Positions 11,033 to 20,396 of a DNA stretch of 64,000 nt are shown here, piece after piece. Where the stretch lies: assembly GCA_010093685.1 (NCBI GenBank), contig MU006227.1, positions 1,180,154-1,244,153 on the forward strand, in the 5' to 3' direction. Below the pieces are notes generated by a model. That model ran no database searches, was not told where the DNA came from, and was given only the letters and a program-made list of their open reading frames with translations. The first letter of the stretch is position 1; every line of letters starts with the position of its first letter. A program made the position numbers and the translations under genes. The DNA comes from Ophiobolus disseminans. Taxonomy: Eukaryota > Ascomycota > Dothideomycetes > Pleosporales > Phaeosphaeriaceae.

Positions 11033-13244
11033 TCAGGATCGCTCGTGTGCGCACTTCTCGTAGAATGCCTTCCCTCTCTTCACATCAACATTGTCACCGT
11101 CCATGATGGAGCCATATGTGCTGATAACCTCCGAACAGAATTTCTTCCATGCTTGGTTTAAGTGCTCATGCCCCTCTGCTTTTTGCTCCTTAGACAAGCA
11201 GCTGTAGTCGATGCTCCACCGTGCGAGCTGCTTCCAGCTGTACAGAGACATAGACGGCGCTCCTACCATGATCTGGTAGAACTCGTGCGCCATGGAGTTA
11301 CTGTCGAATCTGTTAGCTGTGATTCTTGATGATTACGTATAATGGCAAGCATACCTGAATAGTGAAGGATTGTCCGAATTTACGGTGCAAGGAATGCCAG
11401 CGGCCAAAAGTTCTGGGTATGGATGCTCTTTGATATTTCTGCACAAATGCAGAAGTTCGTTGGAGATAGGACACAGCTCGACACAGATCTTGTTCTTCCT
11501 GAACTGCTCGACAAGATGAGGATGCTTCATGAGCGAGAAACCGTGGCCGATGCGCTTCGCATTGAGCGCCACTGCGTCGAAGAGATTCGAGTTGTTAGGG
11601 TCTAGCGTACCTCCCATGTCGAGAAGCGATTCTCCGGCGTGGAATAGGAATGGAATGTCGACCTTCTTCTCTTCACACATCTGCTTGAACACTGCAAGCT
11701 CTTTCATGTAGTGACCGATGTTGTTTTCCCGATCTTCAGCTCCCACAAGATCAAAGCCTGCGTGGCGTTAGCTACCCCGCTGGTAATACGATCTTCGCGA
11801 AACTCACCACAAATCAGTTCCGGAAATTCCAGCTTCAGTTTGATGCAATGTACCATCTCCTTTAACATCATGATCGGGGGTATCGACCGTGGTGTACAAT
11901 ATATGATCTTCAGCCCAAAGGGGAATTTGTGTTCTTCTTTCTTGTCCTTAAGCTCAGCTCTCTTCTCCTTGACCGCCTCAAGGATGAGACGCATTTGCCC
12001 AGAATTGTCTATCTGACCTTTCCCGTCGTCTGTGGGAATATACTTGTCGAGCAACATGGGTCTGAGCTCAGCGTACATCACATTCTCCAGGATCATGCGT
12101 TCAATCGCTTCCTTGATGTACCATTTGTAAACCTTTTGGTAGTTGAGCAGACCTTTAAAACATCGAGTCGCTTGGTTGAAGCGTGCCCAAACCCTGCATT
12201 TTCGTCAGCCTGGAAAGTATATGAGCATGTAGAAACGCACCCGTTCACGGTTTGATCAAATCCGTAGGCTTCCTTTTCACTGAGCACCATCTTTGAATGC
12301 AGCCAACGCTCAGCGGGGGACAATGGGACTTGCCCCGGTTCTGAGCAACAAGTTGCGACTTCAGTCTTGAAGGCAGCTTCCGACTGCACATATTCGTCCG
12401 GAAAGTGTTTCTTGAACGCTTCCTGGAATTTGCGCCAAGGCATCCAGATCTCCGACGTCCTAGCATCCTTCCCCTTCCAATTAGTTGCGCTGCCTGGATA
12501 ATCTGCGGAGAAGATGTCTACATCTGACCGAACTTTAGCTTTGTCGAGCACATTGAACACCATCTCGGTCTTGTCGAGGGCCTCTTCTGAGGTTAGAGGC
12601 ATGATACTTCGGATGTAGAGGTTTTCCATGAGCCTAGCACGCTCCAGTAGTCTTTCAGGATGAAGTTCAGAGTTGAAATGGAGATGGAGTAATCCTCCTT
12701 TTGGGACTTTGATCGCAATTTTATGCAGCTCACTTCTGCTGTCAATGCGAGGTTTGTTGGTGAGGAACTGACCGCCCATATCCAGAGTCTCTGGACCAGG
12801 TATTGCTTCAGATGCAAGATTGCCGAAGACAAACTTTCTCTCATACTCCCGTATGGCCCGAATGATTGACGCTGCCCGCTGCTCATTCTGACTGGCAGAG
12901 TCTCTGGCCTCACGATCCCAGGCATTGTCGGCTTCCAATTGTACCAATTTCTCACGAGCTGTAGTATAGGCTTTGATCGTGGCATTGTTCTCGTCTTTGA
13001 CGAAGTCCCAAAATTCTCTCTCCATAGGATCTGTAGGGGGCTTTGGCTCCTCAGGGGGTGCCACATCAACGGCCTTGGGTTCTTCGGTTGACACCATATT
13101 GACAACTTTGGGTTCTTCGTACTGTATGGGTGTTCGTTTGCTAGCTACTGAACTGGGCTTTCTTTTCAGCTTCCTGGGTGAAGTGTCGCTAGGTAAAGGA
13201 CTGAGAGCCCTTTTTATGTTCTTGGAGGAGTCAGCTACAGTCAT
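11033..13244 (-). CDS. ADGF/CECR1-type adenosine deaminase
   Basis: Four exons on the complement: 12241..13244, 11808..12193, 11355..11757 and 11033..11309, about 689 residues. Metal-dependent deaminase motifs appear in order: PKGGLLHLHF (HxH, about residue 185), LFHAGES (catalytic Glu, about 505), AKRIGHGFSL, CPISNELL and TVNSDNPSLF. N-terminal helices match the ADGF/CECR1 subgroup rather than short classical ADA. The usual motif is SDDP; here the second Asp is Asn. There is no signal peptide; instead a Ser/Pro/Lys-rich tail with PRKLKRKPSS begins the protein, suggesting an intracellular or nuclear enzyme. The intron 1 acceptor was chosen at 12194 because a nearer acceptor gives a stop, whereas this one yields VWARFNQATRCFKGLLNY. 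Reaction expected: adenosine or deoxyadenosine to inosine. The start is uncertain; the frame is open about 26 codons further up without ATG. Confidence 0.85.
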
Positions 13245-14998
13245 GACTGGCCTGTTTGGACCTTCTGGAGAGCCCTGTCTGCCACGTACAGAACTAGAGT
13301 CATATGTTAGCCATGCACGCACTGATGCGGGAAAAGCCCTCGTAAATGGAGGGACTTGCAGTGCGACTGCAAAACCGGACTCAGGGAGTCAACTCAAAGC
13401 ACAGACCGAGCGAACAGCCTCGAAAAACAGTCAAATGACACGGACGTGAAAAACATACAGATTCGGAATCGAAATGCCACACTTGGCCAACCACCCCGGA
13501 AGAGACCTCTGTGAATCGGTCGACTTTTTCGAGTCGCTTTCAGTGGGCATACCGACGTAAACTGTGGTGTTTGCGTCGGTCACCGGCTGCGCATGCCGGT
13601 AGGATGTAGATGAGATAAAAGTCAATCCAGCAGTGTGGTCGCTGAAACGTGGTGGCACTTGATTTTGAATGTTACTGGTAGCCTTATGGTGTTGACCGGA
13701 AGGGCTGTGTGCTCCCTCGTTCGTGTTGGAAAGGGTCAAATCCCGTGCCCCGAGTGCTGCTTATGGCAAAGCTCTACGCCAGGAAGACACCTATCCGGGT
13801 GAGGTTTTTAGCGTCCCAGTTTCAATAACCGCTGGCCCGCTTTTTGGCCTGTGTAATCGGTACGTATCAGTATCGCGGCACACTTAGAGTACTTTCGTGT
13901 AGCAAAGACGATGCTGCGCCCCGATGAGGGGCTGGGGCAATGCAGAAGGCTGAAGAAAGAAGCGCTGGAGCCTGGACATGACGGCGGACAACGGGTTTAA
14001 GCACTTGAGAGAATTCGCGATGCAGAGAAGAGAGTGAGACGATGAAGTGCTCATTTGCACATGCACCTGAGGAAAGTGGGGTCCCGCGCTCTTTCCTCGT
14101 GCGCTGGGGAGGAAGTGACAACCAGATCGCGTGGCCAGCCTTGGGACAGCGCAAGACATGAAAGAAGTAGCGGGCACATACATCAGCGCATACGATTTGC
14201 GCGCAATTCTCCCTGTTTCCTGATACTCTCAGATGATGCGACAGCTCTTTTTATATGCTTTGCGACGCACTCTCGGCGGTCGATGCTGTTGTCGAAGTCA
14301 GCTGCTATCGCTGTCAGGCTGGGCGCGTGCGTGTCGCGCTGCGTTTCGGACAGGCGATGGCGGGCGATGGACGTCGAGATCAAGCTCCACTTGCAGATGG
14401 GGCGCAGCAGCTCAAACCCGTTGATGGTTGTTGCGACAGCGGATCGTTGCAAGAATGAAGTTTGAAAGTCAAACTGGGGCTGATTTCAAAACACAATCGC
14501 ACAATTGAGGCTATGCCAGCGCCTCCCCATGCACCGGACGACCTTGGTGCCTAGCCACTCGCTCCGTCCTTCCTGTCAGCCATTTTGCCCCTCACTCTGC
14601 CTTCTCAGGCATATCTACCACACCCAATAGGACAACACCAGCGGCAATCGGTGAGGCTGAGGAAGCGCACAGCTTCCCGCTTTCCTCAACTCGGACGACT
14701 CTCTGACCGGTGCGATTTGGGAGGGCTGCCCTCAAGACCAGATGGGTCGTGTAGTGCACACTTTCGGCCCCCATTGACGACACCCACCTACGTACGACTT
14801 TTCTGCTCAGCACCCTATGCTTCGTCACTCATCTTTATTGCCTCAACTTGGCAGCTTTGTTATATACATTCATCTCTCGCTTCCTATTGCATCGTAGTAT
14901 TAGATCCGACCCATGCTCCCGTCCAGCCTCGCTGCTCAGATTGACGTTTAGTCGAACCTCGCCCCGAATCCGCATAGCCGAACCAATTCCTCACCGAA
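13245..14998. other. Intergenic region, no gene seen
   Basis: A 1.75-kb divergent gap between the deaminase start and the membrane-protein start. It should contain both promoters. Overlapping frames of 60-136 codons on both strands have no motifs. Confidence 0.45.
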
Positions 14999-16312
14999 AT
15001 GCATTGGCTTGCTCCGAACGATGGCATCATCAAGTTGGAGTCCCTCCAGCTCGATATCGTTGGATTCCTTGCCATCCTAGGAGAGGGTTCAGTGCTCGCC
15101 AATGCCCAGGTCTCAACACTTTCGAGATGGATCTTCCTACCGCGTTTGATTCCAGCGCCCCAGGCATTGATGAGGCCTACGAGACCTCTGGTGCTTGAGC
15201 CGGTGCCTGGCTTTTGTTCAGGCATCTTCTCGGGGAATTACAGAGACAACATCAATCATATTGGAAACATTGTTTGGTAGGTCCACGTTCCTTGCTTCGA
15301 GGGTCCGGTAGCTCATGGACCCTTCCCCACACGTCCCGAACCAAACTTCGCTACTACACCGCGAGTCCAGTAACACAACCAGCTAACAATCAACAGCGAT
15401 GCCAACGGCCTCGCCCCCTTCTCCGTCCGCGTCGTCTCGATCAAACGCGTCTGCGGCGATCCCATGAAATCCAAGACACTCGGTCCACTCACCGCCGTCC
15501 TCTTCCTGGGCTTCGGCCTCTCCGCCTTCCTGCTCGCCTTCTCGATCCAGCAGAGAGATGGCATGTCCATCGTCGCAACCTGCCTGCTCTCGCTGCTCTC
15601 CAGCCTGATTGGCTACGGCAACAAATGGACACTCCAGCTCCCCAAACGACAAGTCAAGTCGGGCAAGGTCCCACGCGGCGACGTCGTTATCCGCTACCCC
15701 AAGGGCAGTTTCCTCGTCGTCCGCTGCGACGAAGACGTGGCCCGCGAACTGTACTTTGCACCCGCCGAGATCGAGTACCTCCTCAAGCACGCTTTCGCAT
15801 ACAGAATCCTGAGTCTGATCGGCACCATGATGCTCATGGGCGGCGTCATCTGCCTCGCCAATGCACAGATTCAGGTCCAGATCGCATGGGCAGGATCGTA
15901 CATGCTGCTCGGCTCCGCATACTGGACCGTCGCCGCGCTGCCCGGGAAACTGCACTGGGACACGTCCTGTTACAAAGTCACAAACGAGTGCCTCTCCGAC
16001 TCGAACATGAAGGCGAAGGGCTACCCATCCGAGAACACAACCTTCACACAAGCGCTCTGGAAAGCCATCGTCGTTGCCAAAACCACGACTTGGGTCAGCA
16101 AGAGCGACGCCTGTCCCGACACACAAGCATGGCAGGACTGGCTCAACGCCGCACGCGCATGCAGCAAGGACGTGCGCCTCGCAGACAAGGAAAAGGTCGA
16201 GGGTGTCAAGACGTGGGAAGTGCCGAACTGGAATCCCCAGAGCTACCTGGCTGAACTCCTCGACACGCAGGCGAAGACCGATGCCAGGAACGGAGCTGTC
16301 GAGGAAGTCTGA
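14999..16312 (+). CDS. Conserved fungal multi-pass membrane protein, unknown function
   Basis: Two exons, 14999..15276 and 15397..16312, join in frame (NIVCDANGLAPFSVRVVS) to a 397-residue protein. Four hydrophobic helices are clear: after KTLGP (TAVLFLGFGLSAFLLAFSI), SIVATCLLSLLSSLIGYG, ILSLIGTMMLMGGVICLA, and IAWAGSYMLLGSAYWTVAAL. A soluble loop RYPKGSFLVVRCDEDVAREL sits between helices 2 and 3, and the C-terminal 120 residues are hydrophilic with several cysteines. The intron has a GTAGGT donor and AACAG acceptor. I do not recognise a named domain. The opposite strand is also open for 344 codons here, which I treat as a codon-bias shadow. Location is presumably a cellular membrane. Confidence 0.75.
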
Positions 16313-16827
16313 GACGGACGACAAAATTGCATATGATTGGATATACGGGCAATATACATGGCGCGGCGCTTTTGGATTTGATTTGCATTGGCAGGCATGG
16401 TATGGTCTGGATAGCATGGGACACGACTTGACGATTTACGACATCATGATCTTGTATACGACATCTTAGCATCGCATCGTTAGTGCTTAAGCGTTTGTTG
16501 CGTAATCTGTTACGACACAAAAAAACCGGTATATAGCGTTGGCGGCATAGCTTTTGTAATTTTACTGCTTTGGAGCAGACACTCTTTTGGTCTGAGAGTT
16601 ACTCTTTCATGCTCTTATGCTCTTGATGCGCTTCGTCGGCATTCTGCAGTGCAGCTAAGCAGTCTTCCTCGGCTGCCACCAGCAGTGTCCATTTCGTCGT
16701 GGCTCGTCCATGCGGCATACACGCCATTCGTGAACTGCCTGCGCTTGACACAAGCATGCAAGCCATGAGTTCACTCTGCGCGCTATACCCAGCGCTCAGC
16801 ATATCCAATCCACCACACCACCACCCC
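16313..16827. other. Convergent intergenic region
   Basis: It holds the 3' UTRs of the membrane protein (plus) and RRP46 (minus). No gene seen. Confidence 0.5.
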
Positions 16828-17692
16828 TCAAGTCCCCTTCTTCCACCTCTGTTCCCAGTCCACCTTCCGCCTCACAACGCCCCTCAACCACTCCTCCAAA
16901 TTGCCGTCCTGCGCATCTACATCCATACCCTCCCCCTCCAACTTCACCCCACCCTCCCCACCACTACAGCACACCTCCTCCGCCATCTCACACGCCTCCT
17001 CCCATTCATCGTAGCTAAACGCGCCGTCGCTCTCGTTCAGCAGCAAACGCCTGTCTCCCGCAAATGCAAAAACATGCACGGCTTGTAGCGGCCCTGCACG
17101 CAAGAGCTCAGTAGAGGTGGGCGAGATGATGGGCGCGGAGGATGTGGGTACGGCGATGAGGAGCGATGTTAGGGTTGTGAGGAGCGGGATGGAGGCGGAG
17201 AGGAGGGCGAGGAGGGAGGTATGGAGGAGGTGCGGGAGGATTGTTAGGGTCTATCAAGTCCGTTAGCGAAATAGTCTTAGTTGAGGTTAAGAGTGTGGGC
17301 ATACGCTATTAACCCCCGTCGCCTCATCTTCCTCCGGTAAACTCCTAACCTGCAATGTAATCTGCACAAGTGTGCGCGGCATCATGCGCGTGAGTATAAT
17401 GCTGCGGAGCGTGTTGTGCAGGAGGGATTCGAGGTGGCGCTCTTTTGGACCTGGACATGCAGTCAGTATACCAATTCCACCCTCAGTTAAACTAGAAAGT
17501 AGGAATCGTACTTCCAACACCCACAGCCGGCCGGACGTTCACTTCCAGCGTCGCTTCCTCGGGCATTTCATCCCGTCGCGACACCTCGATGGGCCCGTTG
17601 ACGGCGCCGATGATGGAGTAGCCGTTGTGTGTGTATGTTGCGGAGCCGTCGGCGCGGTTGAGGTGTGTGAGCGTGACTTCCGGGACGGCCAT
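16828..17692 (-). CDS. RRP46: Exosome complex component RRP46 (RNase PH fold)
   Basis: Three exons on the complement, 17512..17692, 17305..17450 and 16828..17250, encode 249 residues. Exon 1 begins MAVPEVTLTHLNRADGSA and contains NGYSIIGAVNGPIEVS..EMPEEATLEVNVRPAVGVG, the RNase PH-like core start. Exon 2 has ERHLESLLHNTLRSIILT and PRTLVQITLQVRSLP; exon 3 has TLTILPHLLHTSLLALLSASIPL and LLIAVPT. This order is that of Rrp46 in the six-subunit RNase PH ring of the RNA exosome, active in nuclear and cytoplasmic RNA processing and decay. Eukaryotic Rrp46 is structural, lacking phosphorolytic activity (family knowledge). An acidic insert near the C-terminus (EGEGMDVDAQDG) is typical variable sequence. 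Splice joins are in frame; the first intron splits an AGT codon. Confidence 0.9.
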
Positions 17693-17984
17693 TGTGTATG
17701 TGAGTGGTGTGTAGGGCGTTGTGGATGGTTGCGCGCGCAAGGGCATTTGCGATGCGCGACGATGGCCAAAGTTTCGGCGGGGCGGTCAAAGCTTCGATCG
17801 GGGTGCGGCTGGAGCTTGCATGCCGAGGTGCATCATCCTGGAGCTGCGCTGGCTGGCGGTGTATACTAGCTTTTGGGTCGTAATTCAGAGTCGTTACTTG
17901 TTCTACACTACTTTACAAAACTTTCTGAGCTTCCTGAGTGTTCATCGTTCTTTACTGTGTCCATTCCACCTTGTAGTCGTCGTA
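17693..17984. promoter_or_regulatory. Shared divergent promoter of RRP46 and PEX4
   Basis: A 292-bp gap between two outward-facing start codons, so the two promoters must overlap or abut. No recognised operator. Confidence 0.5.
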
Positions 17985-18551
17985 ATGGCAGGCTCATCGC
18001 GCAATGCATCCCCGATAAAGCGGCTCATGACGGAGCTCCAAACATACCAATCCGACCCAAACGAAGCGCTCCTAGAGCTAGGGCCCGCAGAGGACGATGT
18101 AATGCATTGGAAAGCGGTCATGAAGGGCGTAGTCGGGACTGCATATGAAGGTACATCCACTCCCCTTTCCCCTTGCGCCGCACATACACCTCAACACAGC
18201 ACCAACACATCTAACACCCCTACAGGCGGCCGCTGGCTCCTCGACATCCACATCCCGACCGCCTACCCGCTCTCCCCTCCCGCGATCCGCTTCGTCACGC
18301 CCATCTGCCACCCCAACGTCGACTTCAAGACGGGCGAGATATGCCTCGACCTCCTGAAAACTACCTGGTCGCCCATATACACAATCACCACGACGATGAC
18401 GTCGATACACCAGCTCCTGACGAGCGCGGAGCCCGACAGTCCGTTGAATATCGATGTCGCGCAGCTGTTTAGACTGGGGGATGAGGTGGGTGCGCAGAGT
18501 CTGATTAGGTTTTATACGGAGACGGAGAGGTATGTGGAGAAGAGGCGGTGA
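17985..18551 (+). CDS. PEX4: Peroxisomal ubiquitin-conjugating enzyme E2, peroxin-4
   Basis: Two exons, 17985..18150 and 18226..18551, give 163 residues forming one UBC domain. Visible features: GRWLLDIHIPTAYPLSPP, the HPN motif in CHPNVDFKTGEIC at residues 84-86, and catalytic Cys95 in GEICLDLLKTTWSP. The C-terminal helices follow QLLTSAEPDSPLNIDVAQL. Length and the PDSPLNIDVA block fit Pex4, the E2 that monoubiquitinates the import receptor Pex5 at the peroxisome with its anchor Pex22 (family knowledge). The intron begins GTACAT and ends CTACAG, splitting a Gly codon. A different small E2 cannot be fully excluded, but the sequence departs from Ubc4/5-type enzymes in the way Pex4 proteins do. 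Confidence 0.87.
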   Translation: MAGSSRNASPIKRLMTELQTYQSDPNEALLELGPAEDDVMHWKAVMKGVVGTAYEGTSTPLSPCAAHTPQHSTNTSNTPTGGRWLLDIHIPTAYPLSPPAIRFVTPICHPNVDFKTGEICLDLLKTTWSPIYTITTTMTSIHQLLTSAEPDSPLNIDVAQLFRLGDEVGAQSLIRFYTETERYVEKRR

Positions 18552-19820
18552 GTGTTGGGATGGGAGGAGGGCGTGTGAATATGAATATGGATATGGGATG
18601 GTTGGAGTATATATGGGATTGAGGTTTGAGGCGTTTAGATGCGATACCTTTACAATGAGCGAATGCATGCATTACACAGCAATGCACAGGAGAGTTTGAG
18701 GGACTTCTCAATCGACACAATATCATTCAGTCGTGCTCTCATTCGGAGCAAGTCCACGATGGCATCCTCCCATGCCCACAGTGGTCGCGGATTTGCTTCA
18801 GCTCGCTACTACGAGCGATCGACACCACAATACCCACATGTAGTCATCACGACCAAACAGATCAACATACAACATCCCATCTCAGCCACAAACAAGCGAC
18901 CTCCCAGCTCTACAGGTACCCAACACTCACAAATCACGACCCCACTCAGCATGCCTTCCAGCAACAGCGCCATCCCATTCCCACGTTACATCGGCCCCGT
19001 CCCACCGCCCACCCATTCTCGATCCAAAGCATCACATCGATGCAACTACCAAATCGCAGCACCAGAGCTAGACTCCCCCAATATACGCCTCAGGCAGAAA
19101 CTGTCATCTAGATGCGCCCCAGCCTTGCGATGGCGGGAGCTAGTGACATGCAGGCGTTCGCTAAGGGGAAACCAGTGACGGTCCGGATCTTTGAACGAGC
19201 CGGGCTGAAGCTTGGGGGATGGATTGGAAAGGAGGTCATTGTAGTTTTGCGAACCATTTCAGAGAGTGTTTAAACATGATTGATTCGGCTACCTACATGA
19301 TTCAAACAAGCAGTCCAAAAAGCTGAGACACAAAACGCCATGCCTGTGGAGAAAGAAAGAAAACAAGAAATCGAAAAACGAAAATTTCTTCCCGGCCCCG
19401 GAGTGCAAACTCTAGCAACAAACGCTCAAGACGTCAGGCCCCTTGTCCCATGAAAAAAGACCAAGTCCCTTCCTACACACCCCGTGAAACATCCTTAGCT
19501 ACACGTCCACCGCCTCACGCTTCCTCTATACTTAGACAATGCGCTCGGCGCCCTTGCCCCACACGTCTCCACTTCCTCAGCTAGTGGACGGAAGCCACAC
19601 CGCAAGCCTCACGCGAGTGTCTTTCAGCCTCCACCTCTTTCCCATCATAAAGGGAGCTCTAGGCATGTCGGTCTGCCTCGAGGCCGGGACTTGTTGATGA
19701 TAGTTGCACCGACTGGATGAGGTATGACACACGTCGCCCGCGGCTTGCTGCGTTGTGTGGGTATGACGTGATGTGGCAGGCTGTCGTTGTTCAGTTCTTG
19801 CTCATGGCGCGCCTGGGTCG
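18552..19820. other. Gap with one doubtful small frame
   Basis: Between the PEX4 stop and the stop of the small membrane-protein gene. An ATG at 18759 opens a 139-codon frame to 19178 rich in Ser, Pro, His and Arg, with no domain; I do not count it as a gene. Confidence 0.4.
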
Positions 19821-20396
19821 TCATGTAGCTACTGTCCACTGCGTTCGACGCCAGCCATGGTTTGAGATGGTAGTAGTACCGCGGAGAATAGGTTCTTGAG
19901 CCGGTGTGCTGGTTGTAGATATACGCCGGGTGTAAGGAACGGTACTTTGTGCTCCGGGCGATTCACACGATGGATCGTGAGAGTGCCTTCGTATGCTTGG
20001 CAGGGGGTAGTATGGTGCATCGTATGGTCCTGGTAATGGTGTTGGCGGAGCGATCCATGGATATACTGGCTTTAGAGTTGGCTGTGAGAGCTCTTGTCGC
20101 AGTGCGTGTAGTCGTTGATTTGGATCTTCTGGTTGAGTTGTGTAGACAGCTTCTTGCTCCGCCGATGGACGTGATATCGGTTCATTCTCTTGAAGCGAGG
20201 TTTTAACATCCTTCTCTTGAATCGAATTCTTTTGCTCAGACAGTCTCTTTTCGCGTAACGAGAAGACAACGTAAGACTTGAAAGCTGTTGCAACAATGGA
20301 GACGAACAGGAGAATTTTGAAAAAGTCTCCAGGACTAGTTGACATGATCCAGAGGTCTCTCCGCGACGGATCTGAAGGCCTAGAATGAGGAGCCAT
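19821..20396 (-). CDS. Hypothetical small protein with one membrane anchor
   Basis: A single-exon frame of 191 codons on the complement. After a short polar N-terminus a hydrophobic helix (FFKILLFVSIVATAFKSYVV, about residues 25-44) is followed by a basic stop-transfer region (SLREKRLSEQK) and a Pro/Ser/Thr-rich tail (PWIAPPTPLPGPYDAPYYPL). That makes a type II or tail-out single-pass protein plausible. Near the end another frame stays open past the stop and encodes MTTQARHEQELNND, so a frameshift or an unseen intron could extend it. No family recognised. It could be a chance frame, but the membrane helix followed by basic residues argues mildly for a gene. Confidence 0.45.
   Translation of the reverse strand: MAPHSRPSDPSRRDLWIMSTSPGDFFKILLFVSIVATAFKSYVVFSLREKRLSEQKNSIQEKDVKTSLQENEPISRPSAEQEAVYTTQPEDPNQRLHALRQELSQPTLKPVYPWIAPPTPLPGPYDAPYYPLPSIRRHSHDPSCESPGAQSTVPYTRRISTTSTPAQEPILRGTTTISNHGWRRTQWTVAT

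Noticed and set aside
15214..16254. 346-codon plus-strand frame overlapping the membrane-protein gene in another frame
   Set aside because: Arg/Pro/His-rich shadow without motifs; it crosses the intron of the real gene.
15383..16417. 344-codon minus-strand frame opposite the membrane-protein gene
   Set aside because: Composition is that of an antisense shadow, and the plus strand shows four clean membrane helices joined by a proper intron.
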